DNA of 44,726 bases from Balneolales bacterium (GTDB lineage: Bacteria > Bacteroidota > Rhodothermia > Balneolales > Cyclonatronaceae). The stretch covers positions 1 through 44,726 of the forward strand of contig JAIULZ010000015.1 of the NCBI GenBank assembly GCA_022565805.1, read 5' to 3'. Shown here in pieces: positions 18,207 through 27,242 of this stretch. Below the pieces are notes generated by a model that saw nothing but the letters and a program-made list of their open reading frames with translations, did no database searches and was not told the origin of the DNA. The translations under genes and the position numbers were made by a program. How positions within the stretch are numbered: position 1 is the first letter of the stretch; each line of letters starts with the position of its first letter.

Positions 18207-18851
18207 ATGGATAATAAACAGCTTACTAAAAAACAGAAAGAGTTCTTTGAGTATATCAGTGATTATTATCACGAACATGATATTTGGCCTACTTATCGTG
18301 AAATTGCCGAGCAGTTTGGCTTTAAATCACCTAATAGCGTTACTCAAAACCTGCAGGCGCTTGTCAAAAAAGGTGTTCTGATAAAATCTGAGGATAATGA
18401 ATATTCTCTCGCCGAAGAAAACGACGAGAATAGCCGAAATATTGATGAAGGAATACCGGTTAGAGGTATTATCGCCGCCGGCTTACTTCAGGAAGCGGTA
18501 GAAGCCAATCTCGGGGTCATTACATTAAAACACTTATTCCCAAAAATTGACAAAATGTACGCCCTGCGGGTAAGCGGCTATAGTATGAGGGAAGCAGGTG
18601 TAATGGATGGAGATTTTGTTTTACTGATGGATGACGATGTTAAAGACGGGGATATCGGGGCTGTATTATTTAATGGTGAAACAAGTCTTAAACGAATTTA
18701 TTACGGTCCTAATGGGCTGCGTCTGGAACCTGCAAACGACAGCTATAAAGATATTTTCATTGAACCGGATATCTTTGAAGAAGTGAAAATTTTGGGTAAA
18801 TATATTGGTCATGTAAACCGCTCGGGCATTTACAGAGAGAAGCCAAACTAA
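18207..18851 (+). CDS. lexA: LexA-type SOS repressor
   Basis: A 214-residue repressor with an N-terminal winged helix (LTKKQKEFFEYISDYY, then TYREIAEQFGF) and a C-terminal S24 self-cleavage domain. The cleavage bond is A91-G92 in IIAAGLL, and the Ser-Lys pair is S126 in SGYSMREAG and K162 in TSLKRIYY. RecA-triggered autocleavage is expected. The open frame can be extended to a TTG at 18195, but the ATG at 18207 matches the usual MDNKQLTKKQ-type start. The gap before it contains symmetric sequences that could bind LexA itself. Other S24 repressors are possible, but the N-terminal domain and length are those of LexA. Confidence 0.9.
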   Translation: MDNKQLTKKQKEFFEYISDYYHEHDIWPTYREIAEQFGFKSPNSVTQNLQALVKKGVLIKSEDNEYSLAEENDENSRNIDEGIPVRGIIAAGLLQEAVEANLGVITLKHLFPKIDKMYALRVSGYSMREAGVMDGDFVLLMDDDVKDGDIGAVLFNGETSLKRIYYGPNGLRLEPANDSYKDIFIEPDIFEEVKILGKYIGHVNRSGIYREKPN

Positions 18852-19387
18852 ACAGACGAAAGCAGGCTTACCGAATTTATTGTCCGAAAATGAATTGCCT
18901 TCTAAGGAACCTTAAGAAGTTTTATAGCGGGTTTTGCCAAATAATTCATTCTCCTTTCTATCATACTTTAGTCTTAACAAACCGGGATTCCGGCTGGGAA
19001 AGCACCAAAATTTCGTCGATGCATTTCTTTTAAGCGTTTTTAAAGAGTATTCTTCTTTGCGGTAAAGAATGTATTTGCCGAGGGAATTCTTCTGTATGAC
19101 ATTTTGCATTAATCCCAAAATGAATGGGGATTATGCCGTTTGGCATTAATTTTGCCATATTAAAAACTGTTCTCTTATTAAGGATGATTAAAGCAGCAAC
19201 TGCTTCACTTGCGTTGGCAGTATTTATTAAGAACATCTGCTTAAAGACAAGACACAATCATTTTTAAATTAATTTCGGGCCCATTATTAGAAAAGCCAGT
19301 TTTTTTACATGTAGTAAGAGAGCGTATATTAACAGATTTGAATCCCTATAAAATCCATTCCCATCACCTTTAGTTTTAAAAATAATA
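18852..19387. other. Gene-free stretch with small hairpins
   Basis: About 536 bp. Two short minus-strand ORFs (18912-19118 and 19030-19257) overlap each other and show no family features. Around 19110-19146 two hairpins adjoin: TAATCCC/GGGATTA and ATGCC/GGCAT. The octamer GCATTAAT also occurs twice there (near 19106 and 19143). A small RNA or operator is possible; no known RNA family is recognised. Confidence 0.4.
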
Positions 19388-20236
19388 ATGGTTGATTACG
19401 AGCTTAAAGACATTCGAAAAGATTTAGTAGAACCAAGCAACGAAGTGCCCGTTGTAATAGATTTTTGGGCTCCATGGTGTGGTCCGTGCAAAACATTGGG
19501 ACCACTTATAGAAAAGCTCGCCGCGAAAGCAGCCGGAAAATGGAAACTCGTAAAAATAAACGTAGACGATCCGAAAAATCAGCCTATAGCCCAGCAGTTC
19601 CAAATTCGGAGTATCCCTGCTGTACGCATGCTTTTTCAGGGTCAGATTTTAGGAAGTTTTGAAGGCGCTCTACCTGAAGCGCAGCTAAAACAATGGCTAA
19701 AAGAAAATCTACCCGAAAGTGAGGACGATAATAATGATGAGGAAGATGAAATAAGTATAGACGATTTACTCGCAGAGGGCAAGCGCGAGCTTGCCTTGGA
19801 GGTCGCAAAGAAAATCTACAGCGACGATCAGAAAAGCGACACTAATAAAATACAACTGGCTCTTCTGTTGCTACCAGGAGATTTATCGACGGCCGGGCAG
19901 CTATTTAGCGCCCTGTCTGAACCCGGCAAATATGAAATCGAAAAAGAATGTATCAAAACTCTTGAGTCGCTAAAACAGCTGCTTGATGGAGACCGTACTT
20001 TGGAAAAAGATGGTTCTGCCGATGCCATTAAGAAGAAATACGTGGATGCCTCATCCAAGCTTTTTTCGCAGGATTTTGATGGCGCGGCAGAAACCTTTAT
20101 TGAAGTATTAATGGCAGACCGTACGCTGGACGACGATGGTGCACGGAAAGCATGCATCAGTTTATTTAAGCTATTGGGAGAGAAACATCCGGTTACGCTT
20201 AAATACAGAAGACGATTCTCTATGGCACTGTATTAA
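19388..20236 (+). CDS. CnoX-like thioredoxin-TPR chaperone
   Basis: A 282-residue cytoplasmic protein with a thioredoxin domain (1-108) and a C-terminal TPR_19/TPR_20-like region. The active site is WCGPC (30-34) and the cis-proline is in IRSIPAVRM. An acidic linker (about 111-126) joins a tail ending in DDDGARKACISLFKLLGEKHPVT, quoted as parts DDDGARKAC and LGEKHP, which is typical of the YbbN/CnoX family. Unlike E. coli CnoX, which has lost the second redox cysteine arrangement, this one keeps a full CxxC and should be redox-active. CnoX protects substrates from bleach-type over-oxidation and hands them to GroEL; that role here is by analogy. Confidence 0.88.
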   Translation: MVDYELKDIRKDLVEPSNEVPVVIDFWAPWCGPCKTLGPLIEKLAAKAAGKWKLVKINVDDPKNQPIAQQFQIRSIPAVRMLFQGQILGSFEGALPEAQLKQWLKENLPESEDDNNDEEDEISIDDLLAEGKRELALEVAKKIYSDDQKSDTNKIQLALLLLPGDLSTAGQLFSALSEPGKYEIEKECIKTLESLKQLLDGDRTLEKDGSADAIKKKYVDASSKLFSQDFDGAAETFIEVLMADRTLDDDGARKACISLFKLLGEKHPVTLKYRRRFSMALY

Positions 20237-20270
20237 TAACCTATAATTTCATCTTCAGGCTACTAAAATA

Positions 20271-20308
20271 AGAAAGCCCGGATATGTAATTGAATACATA
20301 ACCGGGCT
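20271..20308 (-). terminator. Terminator for the small minus-strand ORF
   Basis: AGCCCGG (20275-20281) pairs with CCGGGCT (20302-20308), extended inside by TATGTA/TACATA. On the minus strand the stem is followed by TTCTTATTTTAG, so it acts mainly for a transcript coming from the small ORF at 20339-20533. It may also slow readthrough from the thioredoxin gene. Confidence 0.75.
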
Positions 20309-20338
20309 GTTGACCCGTACCGGGCACTTAAAACTAAA

Positions 20339-20533
20339 TTACCCTTGTAGCAAAGGCTTATCTGTTTTCTCTTCTTTTGTAGAAGGATTTCTTTCAATTG
20401 AAATTCCGGTAAATTTGACCGCATCATGGAGCTGGCCATTTTTAATCCAGGCACGACCGCCGTCAAACTTAAGACGTCGTTTGTTTTTCATGGCCATTGC
20501 CTGCTTGTGTAGATCAGGAAGTTTTTTATCCAT
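20339..20533 (-). CDS. Small basic hypothetical protein
   Basis: A 64-residue hydrophilic, Lys/Arg-rich protein with no signal peptide, membrane segment or known motif; it contains MKNKRRLKFDGG and KFTGISIERN. It is convergent with the thioredoxin gene and divergent from rplU. Support comes from an ATG start, a strong terminator 31 bp past its stop on the same strand, and the lack of a competing gene here. The overlapping frames in the same region look like shadows. Function unknown; binding to nucleic acid is a guess from charge alone. Confidence 0.55.
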   Translation of the reverse strand: MDKKLPDLHKQAMAMKNKRRLKFDGGRAWIKNGQLHDAVKFTGISIERNPSTKEEKTDKPLLQG

Positions 20534-20862
20534 AGTAAACTCGGGGTTTTAAAATGCTTTATTAATTTCGTTGCCCGAATATACAAAAGAAGCATATTAC
20601 CTTGCACGATATTATTCTAACTCAACTCTTTCTATTAAAAACTGAGACTAATAAATAAGATATTTATACAATTTAGAGTTTTTACAGGATTAGAAATTTG
20701 GTTTATAGAATTGACAGATCCATAGGGAGGTACCTTTCAATATTTATTTTAAAAAAGCGTAAGTTTCAGTCAATTACGGCTTTTCTAAAGTTGAAAAAGA
20801 TTTTGGAATGCGCTATATTAGCAAGCTTACAACAAAAATTAATTACAGAACTCTAAACGATT
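20534..20862. other. Upstream region of rplU and of the small ORF
   Basis: A 329-bp divergent region. It contains a hairpin AAAAGCGTAA/TTACGGCTTTT at 20752-20784 with one bulged base and ending in CTTTTCT, and directly after it the promoter at 20791-20819. The hairpin precedes the promoter, so it cannot be an rplU leader unless a second start exists upstream. Confidence 0.5.
20791..20819 (+). promoter_or_regulatory. Sigma70-type promoter of rplU-rpmA
   Basis: TTGAAA (20791-20796) and TATATT (20814-20819) are 17 bp apart, a near-consensus arrangement, ending 43 bp before the rplU ATG. It is the best promoter match in the window. Confidence 0.6.
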
Positions 20863-21174
20863 ATGTTCGCAATAGTAAAGATTGGCGGTCATCAATACAA
20901 AGTTCGCGAAAATGACACCATTTTCGTAGATCGTATTGCTGATGAAGCTGACGCTACCGTTACATTCGAAGATGTAATGCTTGTTTCCGACACTGATGGC
21001 GTTAAAGTCGGGACACCCTCCGTTGAGAACGCAAAAGTAACTGCCACGGTAGCTCAACACCTTAAAGGCGACAAAGTAATTGTATTCAAAAAGAAACGCC
21101 GTAAAGGCTATCAGAAGCAAAACGGTCATCGCCAGCATCTCACGCAACTCTCCATCAACGGTATAACTGCCTAA
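20863..21174 (+). CDS. rplU: 50S ribosomal protein L21
   Basis: The 103-residue protein matches L21 along its length: MFAIVKIGGHQYKVRENDTI, then KVTATVAQHLKGDKV and the RNA-binding KKKRRKGYQKQNGHRQ. It binds 23S rRNA with L20. It is followed after 21 bp by rpmA, as in most bacteria, and is preceded by a good promoter. No truncation or unusual insertion. Confidence 0.98.
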   Translation: MFAIVKIGGHQYKVRENDTIFVDRIADEADATVTFEDVMLVSDTDGVKVGTPSVENAKVTATVAQHLKGDKVIVFKKKRRKGYQKQNGHRQHLTQLSINGITA

Positions 21175-21195
21175 TCACTCTAAACAAATAATAAA

Positions 21196-21444
21196 ATGGC
21201 TCATAAGAAAGGTCAAGGCTCCAGTAGAAACGGTCGCGATTCTGAAAGCAAACGTTTGGGTGTGAAGAAATTTGGCGGTCAATATGTTCAGGCGGGTAAT
21301 ATTATCATCCGCCAGAGAGGCACCAAGTTTCATCCCGGCGAAAACGTAGGAATTGGCAAGGATCATACCATTTTTGCTACAACAACAGGTACAGTTCAAT
21401 TTAAAGTTGGAAGAAACAAGCGCAGATTTGTTTCCGTAGTATAA
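21196..21444 (+). CDS. rpmA: 50S ribosomal protein L27
   Basis: The 82-residue L27 begins [20 protein letters not shown] and contains [19 protein letters not shown]. Its N-terminal tail reaches the peptidyl-transferase centre. It starts directly with MAHKKG, without the cleavable extension known from Firmicutes. It forms a two-gene unit with rplU, closed by the terminator at 21484-21513. Confidence 0.98.
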   Translation: MAHKKGQGSSRNGRDSESKRLGVKKFGGQYVQAGNIIIRQRGTKFHPGENVGIGKDHTIFATTTGTVQFKVGRNKRRFVSVV

Positions 21445-21483
21445 TTAATTCTTTGACTACCTGCTGTTTTGTCAGCTATATTT

Positions 21484-21513
21484 AGCCCCAATGTAACCCA
21501 TTGGGGCTTTTTT
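21484..21513 (+). terminator. Terminator of rplU-rpmA
   Basis: AGCCCCAATG (21484-21493) pairs perfectly with CATTGGGGCT (21499-21508), followed by a T-run. It lies 39 bp past the rpmA stop. Confidence 0.92.
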
Positions 21514-21613
21514 ATTTAATTAGCTGTAAGCTAAAGTATCCTTCACCTTTCTAACAAAGCCCGTTTCTTAACCACAAATACCAGAAACTTACTTTTCAAC
21601 AGAGCTTAGATAA

Positions 21614-22294
21614 ATGAGAAATATTAAAATTCCGGGATTAACTAAAGCAGAATCTGTACATACCATCTATTGTATCGGGCGAAATTATTCTGAACATGCC
21701 AAAGAACTAAATAACCCAACACCGGTTCTTCCTGTTGTTTTTACCAAACCCTTGAGCAGTTTAACCTTCGATGGCGGGGAAGTAATTATACCTTCTGCAC
21801 TAACCCAAAACGTGCATCATGAAGTTGAAATGGTAGTTTCTATTGGTAAGTTTGGTCGGTTTATTCCGGAGAGTGAAGCCATGAAATATGTTTCGGGCTA
21901 TGGTATCGGTATCGATGTTACTGCCAGAGATGTACAGAATGAGCTAAAAGCACAATCTTATCCCTGGACCCTCGCCAAGGGCATGGATACTTTCGCGCCG
22001 CTTGGCACCTTTACAGACGCTGCAAAGGTTTCAGCGCCAGACAAATTACAGCTATCTCTCTACGTAAATGGCGAAGTTCGGCAGTCTGGCAATACCAGTG
22101 ATATGATTTTCAGTATTCCTGCTCTTATTAGCTTTATCTCGCAATACTGCTCTCTCCATAAGGGTGATTTGATTTTTACAGGAACTCCGGCAGGGGTTGC
22201 AAGAATGTCTCACAAAGACGAAGTTTACGCAAGACTTTCAACTGAGAATGGAAAAGTTATTAGTGAGCTTAAAGTAAATGTACGCGAAGTTTAG
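21614..22294 (+). CDS. Fumarylacetoacetate hydrolase family protein (acylpyruvase / oxaloacetate decarboxylase-like)
   Basis: A 226-residue cytoplasmic enzyme of the short FAH family (FAHD1/YcgM-like). Visible motifs are IYCIGRNYSEHAKEL (18-32) at the start and metal ligands E70 and E72 in VHHEVEMVV with D101 in GIGIDVTARD. K122 lies in TLAKGMDTFAPLG, and TGTPAGV is near the C-terminus. Such enzymes split acylpyruvates or decarboxylate oxaloacetate; the exact substrate cannot be told. It stands alone between the L27 terminator and a secreted peptidase gene. Confidence 0.88.
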   Translation: MRNIKIPGLTKAESVHTIYCIGRNYSEHAKELNNPTPVLPVVFTKPLSSLTFDGGEVIIPSALTQNVHHEVEMVVSIGKFGRFIPESEAMKYVSGYGIGIDVTARDVQNELKAQSYPWTLAKGMDTFAPLGTFTDAAKVSAPDKLQLSLYVNGEVRQSGNTSDMIFSIPALISFISQYCSLHKGDLIFTGTPAGVARMSHKDEVYARLSTENGKVISELKVNVREV

Positions 22295-22435
22295 ACACGT
22301 AGTAAAAAGCGGTTAAAAAAATCATTTTAAAACAGATATAATCCCCAATGCAAAGACCAAAACTATTCGAATTCCGTTACGCTTCGATGCGTTACTTTGT
22401 ATAGACGCCTAATCTGATCTACGCTTTCATCAATA

Positions 22436-24457
22436 ATGTTCATATCCGGATTTCAATTACTTTTAGCCATTTCCAAGCATTTATGTACCAGCCTGCTTCT
22501 AATGCTGTGTCTCACGCTTACTGCAGAGGCACAGCACAGGTATCCTGATTTAATTCGTATGCCGGATTTTGTTTCGCAGGGAGCCGTTTACGCTTGGCCC
22601 AGCAATGCAAGCGACTACTTTTCGGCCACTTTCGCAGAAACAAGATCTGCTCACTTTCATGCTGCTGCCGATATTGGCACATGGGGTCAGGAAGGCTTCG
22701 ATGTCTACGCCACGAGAGATGGGGTATTATTTAGAATTGGCATTAGCCCGCACGGCTATGGTAACGTTATTTACCTTAAACACGACGACGATTCTTTTTC
22801 TGTATACGCCCATCTGCAAGATTTCCATCCGGAGATTCGTACCATTGCAGACTCTGTTCGTATTGCCCGGGGTTACATTAATTCCCTCGATATTCGCGCG
22901 GAAGATTACAACATACAATTTCGCAAAGGAGACTTTATTGGCCGCACAGGCTCTACTGGTATTGGTCCGCCGCACCTTCATTTTGAGCTGCGCTCGCCTC
23001 ATAACGACGCAATTAACCCTAAATTGGCCGGTATACATGTAGCTGATCGCGTTTCTCCTGTTTTTTCGGGCTTAGCTGTGATTCCGGTAGATGCCGAAAG
23101 CTATGTACGAGGCAGAAAAGATATTTTAAGATTAAACCCGGTTCGAAGAGGCGGCGATTTTCACTTCGGAACAATAGAAACGCAGGGCTCATTCGGCCTT
23201 GCAGTTAACGCAAGCGACAGAGCCGATAACGGTCGAAACGTATACGCCGTTTATGAGCTTAAGGCAAAAATTAACGGTAAAGCATTCTTCCACTCACGGG
23301 TAGACAGCTTCCCTATGGCAGACGGGCGAAAAATGCTTATCGATCGGGTTTATCCCATTCTGCTAAACCGTAATGGCGGCTACCAGCGACTACACATTAT
23401 GGACGGAAACAATCTGCCTTTTTACGACCGTACATTAGGAAACGGAATACTGAGTTTACCGCCTGGCAATCATCAAATAGAAATAATTGCGGCCGATTAC
23501 TATGGTAACGAAAGCCGGGCCTTTGCCACCATTTCTGTAACTGAACCTACTTCGGCTCCACCAGATTCTGAACGTTTTTTTGCAGGTGGCAGCCCAATCG
23601 TTTCTTTACCGGTCGGCAGGCTCAACCGCCATCCCGAAGACGTTTTTCGCTGGTCTAAAGGGTGGATTAGCCCTAGACATAACATTCCGGTAGAAGAACT
23701 AACGATTAGGAGTTCCGGGGTTTTTAATCAGCCATCGCGAAAATACAAGAATATTTCGCCACATACGGGTTTAAGATTAAGCGGCTCGCATATTGAGATA
23801 AACAGCGAACAAACCGGTCCTTTCGTTTTGCACCGCATAGTGCCAGGACAATACACCGAAATTCGAAACCAAACCAGCAGAACAGTACTCAGGTTTGAAC
23901 CTGATTCGGTTTTTGACACAACCTATGTTCATGTTAGCGCATGGAATGAAAATGGAAACACGTACTTCCGAATATCACCCGAAGACATACCCTTACGCAG
24001 GCCATTTGAGCTTACGCTTAACCTCGCAGACAGCTCCTTAAGTGAACCAGGCTGGGGAGTCTATTTTGTAAACGAACGCAGAAACAGACTAGATTTCATT
24101 TCCTCCGTATCAGAAAAACAGCAAATAAAAACCCGCCTGAATGGCTTTGGCACATTCACCATTGCCAGAGATACAACCGCACCTCAGCTTAGCCGCCCAC
24201 GCCTTTGGAGAAGAGCAATCGACGGGCAATGGTTTGTGAGTGTACGCGCCGTAGATTTAATGTCCGGAATTAATTTTGACCAAGTAGAATTTTACGTTAA
24301 TGGCGTTCGGGGAATTCCCGAATACGACCCATTCGGGCATTTTATACGATATCATAAACCCGATTTCCAGCCTGTTCGTGGCCGAAATAAAGTAAGCATC
24401 CGTGTTCCTGACCGCTCGGGAAATGTTACCGTAGAAACGTACGAATTAAATCATTAG
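22436..24457 (+). CDS. Secreted M23 peptidase-domain protein with Ig-like C-terminal region
   Basis: A 673-residue exported protein. The signal peptide (about 1-32) ends in AEAQ. An M23/LytM domain covers about 70-190 with a full set of zinc and catalytic residues: H75 and D79 in HFHAAAD, H126 in VYAHL, and H180 and H182 in HLHFELR. It should therefore cleave peptide crossbridges in cell wall or in secreted proteins. The remaining 450 residues are beta-rich, Ig-like, with no recognised family. Two parts stand out: the stretch ending IIAADYYGNESRAFATISV (about 360), and the final segment VSIRVPDRSGNVTVETYEL. Such M23 proteins with long tails are common in Bacteroidota envelopes. No T9SS sorting domain is visible. 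Confidence 0.85.
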   Translation: MFISGFQLLLAISKHLCTSLLLMLCLTLTAEAQHRYPDLIRMPDFVSQGAVYAWPSNASDYFSATFAETRSAHFHAAADIGTWGQEGFDVYATRDGVLFRIGISPHGYGNVIYLKHDDDSFSVYAHLQDFHPEIRTIADSVRIARGYINSLDIRAEDYNIQFRKGDFIGRTGSTGIGPPHLHFELRSPHNDAINPKLAGIHVADRVSPVFSGLAVIPVDAESYVRGRKDILRLNPVRRGGDFHFGTIETQGSFGLAVNASDRADNGRNVYAVYELKAKINGKAFFHSRVDSFPMADGRKMLIDRVYPILLNRNGGYQRLHIMDGNNLPFYDRTLGNGILSLPPGNHQIEIIAADYYGNESRAFATISVTEPTSAPPDSERFFAGGSPIVSLPVGRLNRHPEDVFRWSKGWISPRHNIPVEELTIRSSGVFNQPSRKYKNISPHTGLRLSGSHIEINSEQTGPFVLHRIVPGQYTEIRNQTSRTVLRFEPDSVFDTTYVHVSAWNENGNTYFRISPEDIPLRRPFELTLNLADSSLSEPGWGVYFVNERRNRLDFISSVSEKQQIKTRLNGFGTFTIARDTTAPQLSRPRLWRRAIDGQWFVSVRAVDLMSGINFDQVEFYVNGVRGIPEYDPFGHFIRYHKPDFQPVRGRNKVSIRVPDRSGNVTVETYELNH

Positions 24458-24480
24458 GTAATAGGGGCATAAAAGCTATG

Positions 24481-24867
24481 TCACCTTGCAACAGCCGCGA
24501 TGCAGCTAATTTCTACAAGTGCATTTTTGGGTAACGTCTTAACTGCAACAGTCTCGCGCGCAGGCAGATGATCTTTAAAATATTCGCCATATAACTGATT
24601 TACAACGGGAAAATCATCCATACTTTTAAGATATATGGAGCATTTAATTACCTGCGAAAGTCCCGAACCTGCGGCTTGTAAAACAGCCTCCAGATTTTCC
24701 ATAATCTGCCTGGTTTGGGTACCGATGGTATCTCCGGCAAATTCCCCGGATTTGGGTTCTAAACCAATTTGGCCGGAAGTATATACAATATTGTCATGAA
24801 CTATAGCCTGGGAGTATGGTCCTATCGCCTCTGGCGCCGCCTTGGTTTCAATTCTTTTCAAATTCAT
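24481..24867 (-). CDS. ridA: RidA family enamine/imine deaminase
   Basis: A 128-residue trimeric deaminase that hydrolyses reactive 2-aminoacrylate-type intermediates formed by PLP enzymes. Signature pieces are IGPYSQAI (15-22), VYTSGQIG (28-35), R104 in PARET (the carboxylate-binding Arg) and E119 in ALVEISC. The frame reaches an ATG at 24882, but the one at 24867 gives the typical MNLKRIET start. It is convergent with the M23 gene and separated from it by 23 bp. A PLP enzyme is encoded about 4 kb away, but no operon link exists. Confidence 0.93.
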   Translation of the reverse strand: MNLKRIETKAAPEAIGPYSQAIVHDNIVYTSGQIGLEPKSGEFAGDTIGTQTRQIMENLEAVLQAAGSGLSQVIKCSIYLKSMDDFPVVNQLYGEYFKDHLPARETVAVKTLPKNALVEISCIAAVAR

Positions 24868-25614
24868 AAATAACCTATTCATAATTAATTAGCAGTGAAT
24901 AACTCAAAGATTTTTTTGCAATCAGTTTAAGCAGAATCAAGCCAGCAGATATTTACCTGTCATGTTTTAAGAAACAGCATTGTTTTCTCCTGAATAACAA
25001 TAAGATCAGCACAAAACTATAACCACTTTTGCTATCGAATATAGTAATCTTTATTTCGTAAAATCATCTTGAGATAACATCAAGCAAGTGGTACCGGAAG
25101 ACAAACCTTTGCTTCTAAAGTTCAGATACAGCTATAATTACAAAGCTGATAAAAGCAAAAACTAAGAATACCGGGTGCCCACATTAATAACGTTAAACTT
25201 ATAACCAAGAATAAACTGGCTCTGCACAAGGAATCTTGCAAATTATGCATAAGCCATTTTTTAATCTAATGCTCAACTTTCGTTATATTATTGTAAGGCT
25301 CTGTCTAACTGTGTGAGTAGCGCACAAGCAGGCCTTAAACGGAGATTGCATGAAATACAGCCTCCCGGGCAAATTAATACCTTTTTCTCAAATCTAATTA
25401 AGATCTAGAATTGAAATTGTTATTCCTTCCCGGTTGCCTTGTATTTTTGCAGTTCGCTTGCAGATGGATCATATTTTTAACAGTTTAAGGTCGTTTTCTT
25501 AACAGATAGTAATTTCCACCTATTTAGAACGTAAATAATACCTACAAAAGGTTAAGCCTTACTACAACAGGGCTTGTAATCACCTTTTGCAAATTAAAAT
25601 ACTTATAAAGAGTT
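24868..25614. other. 747-bp gene-free stretch
   Basis: AT-rich divergent region between ridA and the first TPR lipoprotein. No ORF above about 15 codons fits. I looked for tRNA, tmRNA, 4.5S and RNase P RNA signatures and saw none. It should hold promoters for both neighbours. This is the largest unexplained gap in the window. Confidence 0.5.
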
Positions 25615-26940
25615 ATGAAACTTAATTTCCAATTTGGAGCAGTATTGCTCGTATTAGCCGGGATTGTCGCATCCTGCGCGAGTGATCCGAATATCGAATC
25701 AGCTAAACTTAATCTTCGCAATAACGATTTCCAGGGTGTTATTACCTCTGCAGAAGCCGCTCTTGCCGAAAACCCCGAAAATGCGGATGCCTTCTATTAT
25801 ATAGGTGTTGCACATCTTCAAATCGCAGATGAAAAAGCGGTTACCGAACGTCGCGATAACCTTGCCAGTGCAAGAGAAAATATGTTGCGCGCAGACGAGC
25901 TTTACCGGCAACAGGAAATTAGCTCTAATGAGTCAGAAACAGCCATTCAGCTTCTTATAAATCGCTGGGCCGATGAATATTCACTCGCTGTTGGTGGCGT
26001 CGATTTCGAAGCCGACAACTCTCCTGAAGTGCTTCAAAAATCTATTGACCATCTCTACAACGCCTATACCGTAATGCCCGACAGCATTATGACCCTCGAT
26101 GCCTTGTCTGAAATTTATTTCATGAAAGATGATGTAGACAATGCCGTTAAGTATATGGAAATGGCTATCGATAAAGCTTCTGAACCTGAGCTTACCCGCT
26201 ATCAGCGCCTAACCTTCTTTTATCAGATTGCAGATAATGTTGAAGGTAGCCTGTCTATTCTTGAGCGTGCAGCCGTAATTTTCCCGGACGAAACGTTCTT
26301 CGTACAGGAACAGGCCAACATTTATTTCCGAACCGGCCAAAATGAAAAAGCCATGGCGGTTCTCGAAGATCTGATTGCTCAGGATCCGGAAAATGCACAA
26401 TACCGCCTGGTCTTTGGTTCGCAGATCTATCAGGAGTATCTGAATCTAACTAGTGATATCGCTGCTCTTTACGACGAACTTTTTGATAAAAACCAGAGAT
26501 TTCGTGAAATGGTCCGCAGTGGTCAATCAAACCAAAATCGCATTCGCGAGGTAGAAAGGGAAATAGACGGTATACAAAACAGAATTACTTCTTTAGACAA
26601 TACCCGCTTCGAAATTGCTGAAAGGGCAGAAGAGCAACTTATGATTGCATTCGAAATGGAGCCCGATAATCCTAATACAACCTATACGCTGGGAGCCATT
26701 AATGAAAATCGCGGTCTTGCTCTTATCGATCAGGTGAATAACATTTATGATGATTCCCTGGATTTAAGCGCAATGGAGCAGCAGGCTAACTCTTACTTTA
26801 TGGCCGCGCTACCATTTTATGAAAAAACGGCCGAGCTTGAGCCCGAAGATCCGGATAACTGGCTGAAACTATTCCAGCTTTATTTAAGACTTGGAATGGA
26901 TGAAGAAGCACAGGCCGCCGCAGAACGGGCCGGTATCTAA
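25615..26940 (+). CDS. TPR-repeat lipoprotein
   Basis: A 441-residue lipoprotein. The lipobox cysteine is C21 in IVASCAS. It is followed by tetratricopeptide repeats through about 30-280, a coiled-coil-like segment (about 288-330, with IREVEREIDGIQNRITSL) and further TPRs to the end (AELEPEDPDNWLKLFQLYLR). TPR lipoproteins usually scaffold envelope complexes. The gene is followed by a strong terminator and then by a second lipoprotein of the same plan, which suggests an old duplication. The specific partner is unknown. Confidence 0.8.
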   Translation: MKLNFQFGAVLLVLAGIVASCASDPNIESAKLNLRNNDFQGVITSAEAALAENPENADAFYYIGVAHLQIADEKAVTERRDNLASARENMLRADELYRQQEISSNESETAIQLLINRWADEYSLAVGGVDFEADNSPEVLQKSIDHLYNAYTVMPDSIMTLDALSEIYFMKDDVDNAVKYMEMAIDKASEPELTRYQRLTFFYQIADNVEGSLSILERAAVIFPDETFFVQEQANIYFRTGQNEKAMAVLEDLIAQDPENAQYRLVFGSQIYQEYLNLTSDIAALYDELFDKNQRFREMVRSGQSNQNRIREVEREIDGIQNRITSLDNTRFEIAERAEEQLMIAFEMEPDNPNTTYTLGAINENRGLALIDQVNNIYDDSLDLSAMEQQANSYFMAALPFYEKTAELEPEDPDNWLKLFQLYLRLGMDEEAQAAAERAGI

Positions 26941-26984
26941 GTTCTACTTGCTTCGCTTCGGGTTTGCAAAAACTCTTTTTCTTA

Positions 26985-27016
26985 AGCCCTGCATTTTTTA
27001 TGCAGGGCTTTTTTTT
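26985..27016 (+). terminator. Terminator after the first TPR lipoprotein
   Basis: AGCCCTGCAT (26985-26994) pairs with ATGCAGGGCT (27000-27009), followed by eight T. Together with the AT-rich 27017-27242 it fills the 302-bp gap; nothing else was seen there. Confidence 0.92.
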
Positions 27017-27242
27017 GGGGCACTCGGTTATAACAATTTAACTAAATGCAGTATTACCACTTAAGGTTTTAAGAGGGTAAATCAGTTAGTTTTTCGCTAC
27101 GTAAAAACATCAAAAACTAAACACAAAACGCGATTTATTCTGTAGCCTCAAAGCTTTCCGTTCACATTATTGCTATATTAAACTAAACCTATTCTACACA
27201 AAACCACCCCTATTTTTTCCAACAAAAAGATTTAAATAAATT

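Noticed and set aside
18912-19257. Two overlapping short minus-strand ORFs
   Set aside because: They overlap each other, have no start context or terminator, and resemble random translations of an AT-rich gap.
20752-20784. rplU leader attenuator
   Set aside because: The hairpin lies before the best promoter, so it would not be in the main rplU transcript.
22569-23042. 157-residue ORF in another frame
   Set aside because: Shadow of the M23 peptidase domain, whose catalytic residues lie in the main frame.
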